Assembly (NCBI RefSeq): GCF_014236795.1
Contig: NZ_CP049017.1
Span: forward strand, 4,599,001 to 4,663,000
Length of the DNA: 64,000 bases
Reading direction: 5' to 3'
Source: Xanthomonas theicola
GTDB taxonomy: Bacteria; Pseudomonadota; Gammaproteobacteria; Xanthomonadales; Xanthomonadaceae
The notes beneath the pieces are model-generated. The model was not told the DNA's origin, searched no databases, and worked only from the letters and a program-made list of their open reading frames with translations. Numbering within the stretch: position 1 is the first letter of the stretch; every line of letters starts with the position of its first letter. A program made the translations under genes and the position numbers. This document shows positions 44,927 to 54,415 of this stretch, piece after piece.

Positions 44927-46375
44927 ATGGACTGGAGCAAGTACCGCACGGCCACCTACGACGAGCTGATCCAGGCCGATGGCCAGCCGCGTCCCGCCGC
45001 CCGCCGGGTCATCGAATACCTGTCCAGCCTGTCCGGCCGCGAATTGTCCGAGCGCCAGCTCGCCGCCGATGTCGCCGCACGGGTCATGGGCATCACCTTC
45101 ACCGTCTATTCCGACGGCCGCAACGTCGACCGCACGCTGCCGTTCGACCTGATCCCGCGGGTGATCCCGCTGCGCGAATGGCAGCGCACCGAGGCCGGGC
45201 TGAAGCAGCGCATGCGCGCGCTCAACCTGTTCATCGGCGATGTCTACGGCGCACAGCGCATCGTCAAGGACAAGGTGTTCCCGGCGATGCTGCTGGAGCA
45301 TTCGGTGAACTTCCGTCCGCAGTGCGTCGGCGTCACCCCGGCCCTGGGCGTGTGGGCGCATATCTGCGGCTCGGACCTGGTGCGCGACGCCGACGGCACG
45401 CTGTACGCACTGGAGGACAACCTGCGCATTCCCAGCGGCGTGTCGTACATGCTGGAAAACCGCATGGTCGCCAAGCGGGTGTTTCCCGAGCTGTTCGAGA
45501 CCAGCGCGATCCTGCCGGTGGACGAGTATCCGGCGCAGCTGTACGACACGCTGGCCGCACTGTCGCCGCGCCCGGGCGCCCAGCCGGTGATCGCGTTGCT
45601 GACCCCGGGCATCTTCAACAGCGCCTATTTCGAGCACGCCTACCTGGCGCAGGCGATGGGCATCGAGCTGGTCGAGGGCGACGACCTGTTCGTGGCCGAC
45701 GACGACTGCACCTACATGCGCACCATCTACGGGCCGCGCCGGGTCGACGTGATCTATCGCCGGGTCGACGACCTGTTCATCGACCCGGAAGTGTTCCACC
45801 CCGATTCGGTGCTCGGCGTGCCCGGGCTGATCCGCAGCTGGCGCGCCGGCAAGGTGGCGCTGGCCAATGCGCCCGGCGCCGGCGTGGCCGACGACAAGGT
45901 GGTGTTCGCCTACGTGCCGAAGATGATCCGCTACTACCTGGACGAGGAGCCGATCCTGCCCAACGTGCCCAGCTACCTGTGCCACGACGACAAGGACCGC
46001 CAGTACGTGCTCGAGCACCTCGACCAGCTGGTGGTGAAGCCGGCCAACGAATCCGGCGGCTACGGCATGCTGATCGGGCCGCGCTCGACCGAGCGCCAGC
46101 GCGAAGAGTTCCGCGGCCTGATCCAGGCCGATCCGCGCAACTACATGGCGCAGCCGACGCTGGGCCTGTCCACCGCGCCGATCGTGACCGAGACCGGGCC
46201 GTCGCCGCGGCACCTGGACCTGCGCCCGTTCATCCTGTCGCGCGAGGACGTCTACGTCACCACCGGCGGGCTGACCCGGGTGGCGATGGAGGAAGGTTCG
46301 CTGGTGGTCAATTCCTCGCAGGGCGGCGGCGCCAAGGACACCTGGGTTGTGGACCTGGACGAGGAGTTCGACTGA
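44927..46375 (+). CDS. Circularly permuted ATP-grasp (type 2) protein
   Basis: A 482-residue protein of the DUF404/407 circularly permuted ATP-grasp family. It has RMRALNLFIGDVYGAQRIVK, DLVRDADGTLYALEDNLRIP (ATP/metal region), YIYGPRRVDVIYRRVDD-like TIYGPRRVDVIYRRVDDLFI, and VVKPANESGGYGMLIGP. Members occur with alpha-E proteins and sometimes transglutaminases in predicted peptide-ligase systems of unknown product. ATG 44927 gives MDWSKYRTATYDEL. Its stop TGA overlaps the next start by one base. Confidence 0.93.
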   Translation: MDWSKYRTATYDELIQADGQPRPAARRVIEYLSSLSGRELSERQLAADVAARVMGITFTVYSDGRNVDRTLPFDLIPRVIPLREWQRTEAGLKQRMRALNLFIGDVYGAQRIVKDKVFPAMLLEHSVNFRPQCVGVTPALGVWAHICGSDLVRDADGTLYALEDNLRIPSGVSYMLENRMVAKRVFPELFETSAILPVDEYPAQLYDTLAALSPRPGAQPVIALLTPGIFNSAYFEHAYLAQAMGIELVEGDDLFVADDDCTYMRTIYGPRRVDVIYRRVDDLFIDPEVFHPDSVLGVPGLIRSWRAGKVALANAPGAGVADDKVVFAYVPKMIRYYLDEEPILPNVPSYLCHDDKDRQYVLEHLDQLVVKPANESGGYGMLIGPRSTERQREEFRGLIQADPRNYMAQPTLGLSTAPIVTETGPSPRHLDLRPFILSREDVYVTTGGLTRVAMEEGSLVVNSSQGGGAKDTWVVDLDEEFD

Positions 46376-47316
46376 TGCTGTCCCGCGTCGCCGACAACCT
46401 CTACTGGTTCAGCCGCTACGTGCGCCGCGCCGAGACCACCGCGCGGCTGGTCGGCGTGGGCAGCCTGCTGCAGTTGGACCTGCCGCGCTCGGTGCGCTTC
46501 GCCTGGCGGCCGATGATCGACACGGTCGGCGCCGGCGAGATCTTCAACATCTGGTTCCCGCATGCCGGCGACGATGTCGGCGACACCGACGTGGTGCGCT
46601 TCCTGCTGCTCGACGAACGCAATCCGTCCTCGCTGCGCAGCTCGGCGCGGCAGGCGCGCGAACTGCTGCGCGGCATCCGCGACACGCTGCCGCAGGAAGT
46701 GTGGGAGGCGGTCAACGACCTGCACCTGTACATCGACGCCAATGGCGAGCGCAGCGTCGGCCGCCGCTACCGGATGGAATTCCTGGGCCACGTCACCGAC
46801 GCCTGCCTGAAGGTGTCCGGCCTGCTGACCGCCAACGTCAGCCGCGACATCGGCTTCCAGTTCCTGCGCCTGGGCACGGCGATCGAGCAGGCCGACATGA
46901 CCACGCGCATCATCGATGCCGGCGCCTCGGGCCTGATCACCCCGCGCAAGGCCGACGACCTGGAGGCGTACCAGAACATGCAGTGGATGAGCGTGCTGCG
47001 CGCGCTGGCCGCCTATCAGATGTACCGGCGCCACGTGCGCCAGCGCGTCACCGGCGAGCACGCGCTGCGCTTCTTGCTGCAGCACCACGATTTCCCGCGC
47101 AGCGTGCATTTCTGCCTGAGCCGCGCCCAGCACATCCTGCCGACGATGCCGCCGCGGCCGAGCGTGGAGCGCGCGCTGATGCGGATCAACGGACTGGTGC
47201 GCAATGCCGACCCGGCGCATCTGGCGCGGCACAATCCGGCCGGGTTCATGGACGAGATCCAGACCCACCTCGGCTACCTGCATACTGCGATCGCCGAGGC
47301 CTACTTCAGTTCGTAG
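46375..47316 (+). CDS. Alpha-E domain protein
   Basis: A 313-residue all-helical protein (MLSRVADNLYWFSRYVRRAE ... LGYLHTAIAEAYFSS) of the alpha-E family (DUF403). It nearly always accompanies the circularly permuted ATP-grasp gene, and here the TGATG overlap shows strict coupling. The function is unknown; it is predicted to assist a peptide-modifying reaction. The transglutaminase that often completes the trio is not adjacent. A 20-bp perfect hairpin follows the stop. Confidence 0.93.
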   Translation: MLSRVADNLYWFSRYVRRAETTARLVGVGSLLQLDLPRSVRFAWRPMIDTVGAGEIFNIWFPHAGDDVGDTDVVRFLLLDERNPSSLRSSARQARELLRGIRDTLPQEVWEAVNDLHLYIDANGERSVGRRYRMEFLGHVTDACLKVSGLLTANVSRDIGFQFLRLGTAIEQADMTTRIIDAGASGLITPRKADDLEAYQNMQWMSVLRALAAYQMYRRHVRQRVTGEHALRFLLQHHDFPRSVHFCLSRAQHILPTMPPRPSVERALMRINGLVRNADPAHLARHNPAGFMDEIQTHLGYLHTAIAEAYFSS

Positions 47317-47360
47317 CGCGACCCGGACGCCGTGGCCGTCGCCACGGCGTCCGGGTCGCG
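47317..47360. terminator. Perfect 20-bp hairpin after the alpha-E gene
   Basis: Positions 47317-47336 and 47341-47360 are exact inverted repeats (arms CGCGACCCGGACGCCGTGGC and its complement) around a CGTC loop. There is no T tract, so it may work as an mRNA-stabilising end or an intrinsic terminator without U run. From here to 47590 I see no gene. Confidence 0.65.
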
Positions 47361-47590
47361 GTGGAGCAACGCACCGGGCCGTCGCCAGAAGGGTGAGGCG
47401 CAATGGCCTGCGCCCCGGCCGGGCGTCTTGCCGCGGCCGCCGGTTGGCGCGGCGCTATCCTCATGACGGGCTGCGGTTCACGCTGCCGCCATTGGCCGGG
47501 CGGCACGGTGCGGCGGCAGGGGAAGCGCCGGCGGCGGCGCGCGGGCGCTGGTAGACAGTTTCCTGATGAGGCCAGGCCGGTCCCGGCATT

Positions 47591-47646
47591 TGCCCCTTCT
47601 GCTGGCCGGAGAGCTAGAATCGACGGCCATGTAAACGTTTTCTCAA
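47591..47646 (+). promoter_or_regulatory. Candidate promoter and LacI-type operator of the GH3 gene
   Basis: TTGCCC (47591-47596) and TAGAAT (47616-47621) are spaced by 19 bases. Just after lies TGTAAACGTTTTCTCA (47631-47646), whose AAACGTTT centre resembles operators of LacI-family sugar repressors. The site ends eight bases before the GH3 ATG, suitable for repression. Confidence 0.45.
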
Positions 47647-47653
47647 GGACCCC

Positions 47654-49831
47654 ATGGCTTCGGATCGCATCGAATCGCTCATCGCCCGCATGACCGTCGA
47701 AGAGAAGGTCGGCCAGCTCGGCGTCTTCGCCGACATGGTGCGCCCGTTCGCGCCGGACGTGAATCCGGAGGCGAACGTCAGCAATGCCGACGAGGTGCTG
47801 CAGCAGGTGCGCGCCGGCCTGGTCGGTTCGCTGTTCAACGGCGTGGGCGCCGAGCTGGGGCGGCGCATCCAGCAGGTGGCGCTGCAGGAGAGCCGGCTGG
47901 GCATTCCGGTGATCCTGGCCGCGGACGTGATCCACGGCATGCGCACCGTGTTCCCGATCCCACTGGGCGAGGCCGCCAGCTTCGAGCCGGACCTGGCCGA
48001 GCGCACAGCGCGCGCCACCGCGATCGAGGCCACCGCCGCCGGCATCCACTGGACCTATGCGCCGGCGGTGGACATCGCCCGCGACCAGCGCTGGGGCCGC
48101 GGCGCCGAGGGCGCCGGCGAGGACGTGGTGCTGGGCTGCGCGTTCGCCGCCGCGCGCGTGCGCGGCTTCCACGGCCCGGACCTGCGCGCGCACGACGCGC
48201 TGCTGGCCACGCCCAAGCACTTCGCCGCGTACGGCGCGGTCGCCGCGGGCATGGAATACAACAGCGTGGACCTCGCCCCGCAGACCCTGCGCGACGTGCA
48301 CCTGCCACCTTTCCAGGCCGCATTCGGCGCCGGCGCGCTGAGCGTGATGACCTCGTTCAACGACATCAACGGCGTGCCGGCCAGCGCCAACCATGAACTG
48401 CTGACCGAGATCCTGCGCGGCGAATGGAAGTTTCCCGGCGTGGTCGTTTCCGACTACACCGCCGACATGGAACTGATTGCGCACGGCTATGCGGCCGACG
48501 CGCGCGATGCGACCAGGAAGGCGTTCCTGGCCGGCATGGACATGAGCATGCAGAGCGGCTTCTACGCCGCGCACCTGCCCTCGCTGGTGGCCGACGGCGA
48601 AGTGCCGGTGACCGCGCTGGACGAAGCGGTGCGGCGGGTGCTGGCGCTGAAGGACGCCATCGGCCTGTTCGACGATCCGTACCGCTCGCTGGACCCGCAA
48701 CGCGAGGCCGACCAGGCGCACATCGCCGCGCACGATGCGCTGTCGCGCGAGGCGGCGCGGCGCTCGATCGTGCTGCTGAAGAACGATGGCGCGGTGCTGC
48801 CGCTGCGCAAGCGCGGGCAGAAGATCGCGCTGATCGGGCCGTTCGCGCAGGACCGCGAGAACATCGAGGGCTGCTGGACGCTGTTCGGCGACACCACCCG
48901 CTACGTGACCCTGGAGGCCGGGGTGCGCGCGGCGCTGGACGCGGCCGGCGCGCTGACCGTGGCGCCGGGTTGCGCGCTGGAAGCGCCGCTGGACGGCGGC
49001 ATCGAGGCCGCGGTGGCCGCCGCGCGCGGCGCCGACGTGGCCGTGCTGGCGCTGGGCGAACCGCAGCGCTACAGCGGCGAGGCGCAGTCGCGCACGCAGA
49101 TCGTGCTGCCGCCGGCACAGCAGGCGCTGGCCGAGGCGGTCGCCGCCAGCGGCACGCCGCTGGTGGTGCTGCTGCGCAACGGCCGCGCGCTGGCGCTGCA
49201 GGGCGCGGTGCGCGACGCGGCGGCGATCGCGGTGACCTGGTACCTGGGCACGCAGACCGGCCCGGCGGTAGCCGACGTGTTGTTCGGCGACTACAATCCG
49301 TCGGCGCGGCTGCCGGTCAGCTTCCCGCTCGACCCGGGCCAGCAGCCGTACTTCTACAACCACCCGCGCACCGGCCGGCCGGAACTGCCGACGATGAGCG
49401 AGTTCAAGGCGCGCTGGCGCGAGATCCCGAATGCGCCGCTGTATCCGTTCGGCCATGGCCTGAGCTACACCCGCTTCGCCTACGGCGCGCCGCGGCTGGA
49501 CCGCACCCGGCTGGGCTGGGACGACACGCTGACGGTGACCGCCCGCATCGACAACGTCGGCGATCGCGCCGGCGAGGAGGTGGTGCAGCTGTACCTGCAC
49601 GACCGCGTCGCCAGCCGGGTGCGCCCGGTGCGCGAACTGAAGGGCTTCCGCAAGGTGTGGCTGGCGCCAGGACAGGGCATGGACGTGGTGTTCACCCTGA
49701 ACCGCCGCACGCTGGCCTTCAGCAGCCGCGACGGTCGCTTCGAGGCCGAGCCGGGAATGTTCGACCTGTGGGTGTGCGCCTCCTCGGCCAGCGGCGAGCC
49801 GGTCGGCTTCGAGCTGCTGGCGCAGGCCTAG
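47654..49831 (+). CDS. Glycoside hydrolase family 3 beta-glucosidase (BglX-like)
   Basis: A 725-residue hydrolase that releases terminal beta-linked glucose or xylose. The N-terminal GH3 barrel (residues 1-320) shows RMTVEEKVGQLGVF, LLATPKHFAAYGAVAAGMEY and the nucleophile Asp in FPGVVVSDYTADMEL. The C-terminal alpha/beta sandwich follows (SIVLLKNDGAVLPLRKRGQK, NGRALAL), then a fibronectin type III-like domain (GEEVVQLYLHDRVASRVRPV). No signal peptide is visible, so it is likely cytoplasmic, acting on imported oligosaccharides. Control by a LacI-type repressor is suggested by the upstream site. Confidence 0.93.
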   Translation: MASDRIESLIARMTVEEKVGQLGVFADMVRPFAPDVNPEANVSNADEVLQQVRAGLVGSLFNGVGAELGRRIQQVALQESRLGIPVILAADVIHGMRTVFPIPLGEAASFEPDLAERTARATAIEATAAGIHWTYAPAVDIARDQRWGRGAEGAGEDVVLGCAFAAARVRGFHGPDLRAHDALLATPKHFAAYGAVAAGMEYNSVDLAPQTLRDVHLPPFQAAFGAGALSVMTSFNDINGVPASANHELLTEILRGEWKFPGVVVSDYTADMELIAHGYAADARDATRKAFLAGMDMSMQSGFYAAHLPSLVADGEVPVTALDEAVRRVLALKDAIGLFDDPYRSLDPQREADQAHIAAHDALSREAARRSIVLLKNDGAVLPLRKRGQKIALIGPFAQDRENIEGCWTLFGDTTRYVTLEAGVRAALDAAGALTVAPGCALEAPLDGGIEAAVAAARGADVAVLALGEPQRYSGEAQSRTQIVLPPAQQALAEAVAASGTPLVVLLRNGRALALQGAVRDAAAIAVTWYLGTQTGPAVADVLFGDYNPSARLPVSFPLDPGQQPYFYNHPRTGRPELPTMSEFKARWREIPNAPLYPFGHGLSYTRFAYGAPRLDRTRLGWDDTLTVTARIDNVGDRAGEEVVQLYLHDRVASRVRPVRELKGFRKVWLAPGQGMDVVFTLNRRTLAFSSRDGRFEAEPGMFDLWVCASSASGEPVGFELLAQA

Positions 49832-50065
49832 CGCGCCATCCGTGCCGGGCAGGCCGCGCCCCGGGCCGGTGGTCTGGGTGCGCGCCGTGCCCGGCGCCCG
49901 TCTGCCCGAGCGCGCGCGGCGCAACCTGCATGGGATGGATGTCACGCGTTGTCTCCGCTTGCAATGGCGGCGCGTGACTGCGGCCACGGCTTGGCCGTTG
50001 TATGCTTGCCGTCCACACCCAGTTTGCTAGGTTCGGCCTTCGACCCCATCCGATAGGTGCACGTC

Positions 50066-51211
50066 ATGAAACGTTCTCCCCTGGGTTTGGCTTGCGCGTT
50101 GGCAATGGGCCTGGCGCTGTCCGCGGCGCAGGCGGCGCCGGCGACCAAGACCGCGGAACGGCGCGGCGACTGGCCGTTCTCGGCGACCCCGTTCGCCACT
50201 TTCAACGAACCCTGGGCGATGAGTTTCCTGCCCGACGGCAGCGCCCTGATCAGCGAGAAGGGCGGCACGTTGAAGCGCTTCGACCCAGCCAGCGGCCGTA
50301 CCGGCGCGGTGGGCGGCGTGCCCGCGGTCGCCTACGGCGGCCAGGGCGGCCTGGGCGACGTGCTGCCGCATCCGGGGTTCGCGCAGAACGGTTGGGTGTA
50401 CCTGAGCTATGCCGAGGCCGGCAGCGGCGATACCCGCGGCGGCGCGGTGGCGCGCGCCAAGCTGACCCTGGACGGCAACGGCGGCGGCGCCTTGTCGCAG
50501 ATGAAGGTGATCTGGCGTCAGCAGCCCAAGGTCTCCGGCAATGGCCACTATGGCCACCGCCTGGCATTCGGGCCCGACGGCAAGCTGTGGATCAGTTCCA
50601 GCGAGCGGCAGAAGTTCGATCCGGCGCAGGACATGAGCGGCAACCTGGGCAAGATCGTGCGCCTCAACGCCGATGGCAGCGTGCCGGCCGACAACCCGTT
50701 CGCGCGCCGCGGCGGCGTCGCCGCGCAGGTGTGGTCGCTCGGCCACCGCAATGTACTCGGCCTGGCCTTCGACGCCAACGGCCTGCTGTGGGAGCACGAG
50801 ATGGGTCCGGCCGGCGGCGACGAGCTGAACCTGATCCAGCGCGGCGCCAATTATGGCTACCCGATCGTCTCCAATGGCGATCACTACGACGGGCGGCCGA
50901 TCCCCGACCACGACACGCGTCCGGAATTCGCCGCGCCCAAGGTCAGCTGGACGCCGGTGATCTCGCCGGCCGGCTTCGTGATCTACAGCGGCGGCAAATT
51001 TCCGCAGTGGCGCGGCAACGGCTTCATCGGTGGCTTGTCGTCGCAGTCGCTGGTGCGGATCGAGTTCAATGGCGAGAACGCGCGCGAAGCGGCGCGCTAT
51101 GACATGGGCAAGCGTATCCGCGAAGTGGAGCAGGGGCCGGACGGCGCGCTGTGGCTGCTGGAAGACGGCAATGGCGGGCGCCTGCTGAAGCTGCAGCCGC
51201 TGGAGGGCTGA
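50066..51211 (+). CDS. PQQ-dependent sugar dehydrogenase-like protein (soluble GDH/YliI family)
   Basis: A 381-residue periplasmic beta-propeller. The signal peptide is [19 protein letters not shown]. Family features: [40 protein letters not shown], the His-containing [29 protein letters not shown], and [20 protein letters not shown]. Relatives oxidise aldoses using PQQ and calcium. ATG 50066 ([12 protein letters not shown]) starts the signal peptide. Stands alone. Confidence 0.92.
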   Translation: MKRSPLGLACALAMGLALSAAQAAPATKTAERRGDWPFSATPFATFNEPWAMSFLPDGSALISEKGGTLKRFDPASGRTGAVGGVPAVAYGGQGGLGDVLPHPGFAQNGWVYLSYAEAGSGDTRGGAVARAKLTLDGNGGGALSQMKVIWRQQPKVSGNGHYGHRLAFGPDGKLWISSSERQKFDPAQDMSGNLGKIVRLNADGSVPADNPFARRGGVAAQVWSLGHRNVLGLAFDANGLLWEHEMGPAGGDELNLIQRGANYGYPIVSNGDHYDGRPIPDHDTRPEFAAPKVSWTPVISPAGFVIYSGGKFPQWRGNGFIGGLSSQSLVRIEFNGENAREAARYDMGKRIREVEQGPDGALWLLEDGNGGRLLKLQPLEG

Positions 51212-51545
51212 GCCTGCGCGATCGGATCGAAGGCGCGCCGGCGGCTCGGCGCGCCGACGGCTCGTACGAAGCTGGTCGCGGCTGGAGCGCGGCTCCTACA
51301 CGAGATTGGACCGATCAGCCCAAGTTCCCCTGCGCCAAGCACCTTGTAGGAGAGACTTCAGTCCCGACCAGAGGTGTCCGCAATGGTCGGGAGCGAAATC
51401 TCCGGCAACCAACACCAGCTTGAATCCAGCGCGAGCCTGAACCCAGCGCGATGTCCGGCCATTCGAATGGCATCCTTGGTAATCCGAAGGCGCGCGCCGG
51501 CGCATGCGCTAGGGCGGCAGCTGCGGTCCCCGGCGATGCAGGACC
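51212..51545. other. Gene-free stretch with REP-like repeats
   Basis: No coding sequence is evident. It contains GGTCGCGGCTGGAGCGCGGC then CTCCTACA (about 51271-51301), a degenerate member of the GTAGGAGC repeat family, and TGTAGGAGAGACTTCAGTCC (from about 51345). The short inverted repeat CCCGACC / GGTCGGG occurs at 51362 and 51384. Confidence 0.5.
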
Positions 51546-51851
51546 TCAGTCCTGACCCGCCCGCTCCCACGCCCGCCGCGCCGCGTGGCGCGCCTTGCTC
51601 CAGCTCAGCGTCTGCGAGCCCTTGGTGCTGTCCCAGTCGCGGTGCAGTTCGGCTTCGACCTGTTCGTAGGCGCGGTTGACGTTGCGCACGCGCGCCTCGT
51701 GCCCGGCGTGATACGCCGGTTCGTAGTCCTCGAAGCGCTCGCCTTCGCTGTAGTAGGGTTCTTCGATAAAGCGCTCGCGCCAATACTGCGAGACGAGGCG
51801 GCGGTCGTCGTCGTTGGGTTCGCGGCCGGGAATCTGGTATGGAACGCTCAT
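51546..51851 (-). CDS. Hypothetical protein of 101 residues
   Basis: A small, strongly charged soluble protein (MSVPYQIPGREPNDDDRRLV ... ARHAARRAWERAGQD). It is rich in Arg, Glu, Tyr and Trp and has motifs YSEGERFEDYEPAYHAGHEA and HRDWDSTKGSQTLSWSKARH. I do not recognise a named domain, but the composition and codon use look genuine and I believe similar conserved hypotheticals occur in xanthomonads. No signal peptide or membrane segment. Neighbours give no clue. Confidence 0.75.
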   Translation of the reverse strand: MSVPYQIPGREPNDDDRRLVSQYWRERFIEEPYYSEGERFEDYEPAYHAGHEARVRNVNRAYEQVEAELHRDWDSTKGSQTLSWSKARHAARRAWERAGQD

Positions 51852-51999
51852 GCGCGTTTCCCGTGTGGATGTAGTTGCGACCTTAGCGGCGGCGCCGTTA
51901 ATGCCGTTCCAGCATTGCGTGATCGGTGCATGAAGCGGCAGGCCGGCCGGGTTCGGCCGGCGCCGCGCCGGGCGCGTCCGCGGCGCATGGCGGCCGGCG

Positions 52000-53295
52000 C
52001 TACGCCGCAGGCGTGCGCGGGAAGCGGTAGAACAGCGCCCCGACCAGCAGCGCCGCGCCCACCGCGGCCAGGTTCTGCCAGCTGGCGCTGAGCAGCAGCG
52101 CCGATGCGAGCAGCAGCGCCGCCAGCGGAATCAGCGGGCCGCCCGGCAGTTGCAGCGCGCCGGAGCGGTCGCGATAGCGCCGCGCCAGCACCAGCACCGC
52201 CGCGGCCGTGCCGATGTAGGCGAGCAGGCGGGTGACCATCGACAGCAGCGCCAACTGCACGAACGAGCCGGACAGCGCCAGGGCCAGCGACAGTACGCCC
52301 TGCAGCACGATCGCCGCGGCCGGGGTACGGAAGTGCGGATGCACCTGCGCCAGGAACGCCGGGCCGTAGCCGTCCTGCGCGAGCGCGAACAGGAAGCGCG
52401 GCCCGAGCATTACTGTGTTGCTGGTGGTGCCGAGGATGGAGATGGTGGCGCCGACGGTGAGGACCAGCGCCAGCGCCTCGCCGCCGAAGCCGCTGGCGGC
52501 GTCGGCCAGCGGCGTCGCCGACTGCGCCACGTTCGCCAGAGTGCCCTGCGCGACCACCTGCACCGCGGCGTAGATCAGGGTGACGGTGACGATCATCGTG
52601 ATCAGCGCGAACGGCACGTCGCGGCGCGGATTGCAGTACTCGCCGGCGGCGGCGGGGATGTTCTCGAAGCCGGCGTAGGCGAACAGCAACAGCAGCGCCG
52701 CTTCGCCCATGTTGCCGACGTCGCCCGGGTCCGGCACCTGGCCGGAGAATGCCCACGACCAGTCCACGTAGAACAGGCCGATGGCCACGAACAGCAGCAG
52801 CGGCACCAGCTTGCCGATCACCAGCGCCACCCCGGTGCGCGCGGCCGACCTCACCCCGACCACGTTGATCGTGGTGAGCAGGCCGAGCGCGCCGATCACG
52901 ATCGCCAGGCGCGCGGCGCCGCCGGCCGCGGCCGGCCAGAAGCGCACCACCGCATCGGCCAGGCCATTGCCGAGCGCGGCCGCCGAGCTGACCCGGGTCA
53001 GCCAGATCATCCAGCCGATCTCGAAGCCGGCGAAGCGGCCGAACGCCTCGCGCGCATACAGGTAGCTGCCGCCGGGCTCGTCGAAGTAGCTGGCCGCCTG
53101 CGCGTAGCACAGCACCAGCAACCCCACCGCCAGCCCGGCCAGCAGCACCGCCCACAGGCTCAGCGGCCCGAGCAGTGCGGCGGTGGCGGCCGGCAGCAGG
53201 TAGATGCCGCTGCCGATCACATCGTTGATCGACAACCCGACGATCTGCCAGCGGCTGACCGCGCGGACCAGGCGCGGCTCGGGCGCGGTGCTCAT
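52000..53295 (-). CDS. APC-family amino acid permease
   Basis: A 431-residue inner-membrane transporter with about 12 hydrophobic segments. The APC signature in helix 1 is IVGLSINDVIGSGIYLLPAA, and the helix 6 region is ALLLLFAYAGFENIPAAAGE. It probably takes up an amino acid or amine with protons; the substrate is unknown. ATG 53295 overlaps the stop of the L,D-transpeptidase gene by four bases (ATGA), so the two are translated together. Confidence 0.92.
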   Translation of the reverse strand: MSTAPEPRLVRAVSRWQIVGLSINDVIGSGIYLLPAATAALLGPLSLWAVLLAGLAVGLLVLCYAQAASYFDEPGGSYLYAREAFGRFAGFEIGWMIWLTRVSSAAALGNGLADAVVRFWPAAAGGAARLAIVIGALGLLTTINVVGVRSAARTGVALVIGKLVPLLLFVAIGLFYVDWSWAFSGQVPDPGDVGNMGEAALLLLFAYAGFENIPAAAGEYCNPRRDVPFALITMIVTVTLIYAAVQVVAQGTLANVAQSATPLADAASGFGGEALALVLTVGATISILGTTSNTVMLGPRFLFALAQDGYGPAFLAQVHPHFRTPAAAIVLQGVLSLALALSGSFVQLALLSMVTRLLAYIGTAAAVLVLARRYRDRSGALQLPGGPLIPLAALLLASALLLSASWQNLAAVGAALLVGALFYRFPRTPAA

Positions 53296-54119
53296 GGCGC
53301 CGGCTCCACCGCGGGCAGCGACCATGCCGTGCGCAGGCGCTGGTACTCGCTTTGCGGCAGCAGCACGAACAGCGGCGCGGCGGCCGGCTGCAGCCATGCC
53401 AGCAGGCGCTGCATGTCGACCGGTTCCATCGCGGTGCAGCCGGCGGTGGCTTCGCCCGGCATACGCCACAGGTGGGCGAAGATGCAACTGCCGGCGCCGG
53501 GCCGGGCCTGCGGGTTGTGGCCGATCACGAAGCCCTCGCGGTAACGGCGGTCGCCATCGTGGTGCAAGTCCAGGCGCATCGGCTCGGTCGCGCCGGCCAC
53601 GGCGTCCGCGCCGACCCGCTCGGCGTCGACGATGCGGTTGTACAGCGGCGAATCCGGCACGTCGATGCAATAGCTGCTCTGCCGCATTGGTTGGTATGGC
53701 AGCGCGCTGTCGATGCGCTGCGCGTAGCCGAAGGCCTCGCCGACGGCGAAGATTCCGGCCGGGCTGCGGTCGTCGCCTTCGCGTTTCTGCGGGCCGTCGG
53801 TCTGCGCCGGGTGCAGGCCGAGGCCCCAGGCGTTGCCGTTGCGGCCAAGCGCCACGTCGAAGCGCTGGCCGTGTGCGCGCCAGCCCTGCGCGGTGCGTAC
53901 GAAGGCTTGCAGTTGCCCGCGCGGGCTGTCCCAGTCCGGTGCCAGCACCAGGATCAGTTGGCGCGCCTGCTGCAGTGCCGGCGGTGCGGTGTTGCCGGTG
54001 CCGGCCGGGCAGGTGCCGGCGACTGTGGCACACAGCAGCGTCAGCGTCGCCAGCCAGGTGCGTCGGATGGCGCCGGTCTGGCTCAGGGCGGACAACCATG
54101 GGAACTTCGGCATGCGCAT
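53292..54119 (-). CDS. L,D-transpeptidase (YkuD-type) family protein
   Basis: A 275-residue exported protein with a hydrophobic signal (TWLATLTLLCATVAGTCPAG). The YkuD-type catalytic motif is FVIGHN ... SCIFAHLWRMPGEATAGCTA, with the His and the Cys in GCTAM. The preceding DDRSPAGIFAVGEAFGYAQR is also typical. Such enzymes crosslink peptidoglycan or attach proteins; this subgroup (no LysM) is poorly studied. The start at 54119 could be trimmed to a later Met. Coupled to the permease downstream. Confidence 0.9.
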   Translation of the reverse strand: MRMPKFPWLSALSQTGAIRRTWLATLTLLCATVAGTCPAGTGNTAPPALQQARQLILVLAPDWDSPRGQLQAFVRTAQGWRAHGQRFDVALGRNGNAWGLGLHPAQTDGPQKREGDDRSPAGIFAVGEAFGYAQRIDSALPYQPMRQSSYCIDVPDSPLYNRIVDAERVGADAVAGATEPMRLDLHHDGDRRYREGFVIGHNPQARPGAGSCIFAHLWRMPGEATAGCTAMEPVDMQRLLAWLQPAAAPLFVLLPQSEYQRLRTAWSLPAVEPAP

Positions 54120-54231
54120 CTCCGGTCGCGATCGGGCCTGGAGCAGGGGTTGGACCCGCTCCAGGTTCGCCGCCCATTGGCGGCGGTCAGGGGTGGTGCG
54201 GACAGCGGCACCCGCACGACGTCGAGCGGGT

Positions 54232-54255
54232 GCTGCAATGTTGCAACGTTACAGC
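54232..54255. promoter_or_regulatory. 24-bp imperfect palindrome, candidate operator
   Basis: GCTGCAATGTTGCAACGTTA then CAGC is a dyad centred on GTTGCAAC, with outer AA/TT and GCTG/CAGC arms. It lies 113 bases upstream of the L,D-transpeptidase start in a gene-free gap. Size and symmetry suit a dimeric repressor site. The cognate regulator is unknown. Confidence 0.45.
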
Positions 54256-54415
54256 AGTTGTCCGGCACGCGGCGCCGGTCGTGCGCAGACCGCCGGCGCG
54301 GTGACGGCACGCGCGGGTGGTGGTGCGATTGCAGGCCGGCATGGCGGCTGTGAGTGGTGCAACAGAGCTGGCTGGTTGCGATTTGATCTGGCGAGCGCCG
54401 TGGTCTCTAAAGAAG

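Noticed and set aside
47403..47640. Small open frame before the GH3 gene
   Set aside because: Low-complexity Arg/Gly-rich translation that overlaps the candidate promoter and operator; no start signal.
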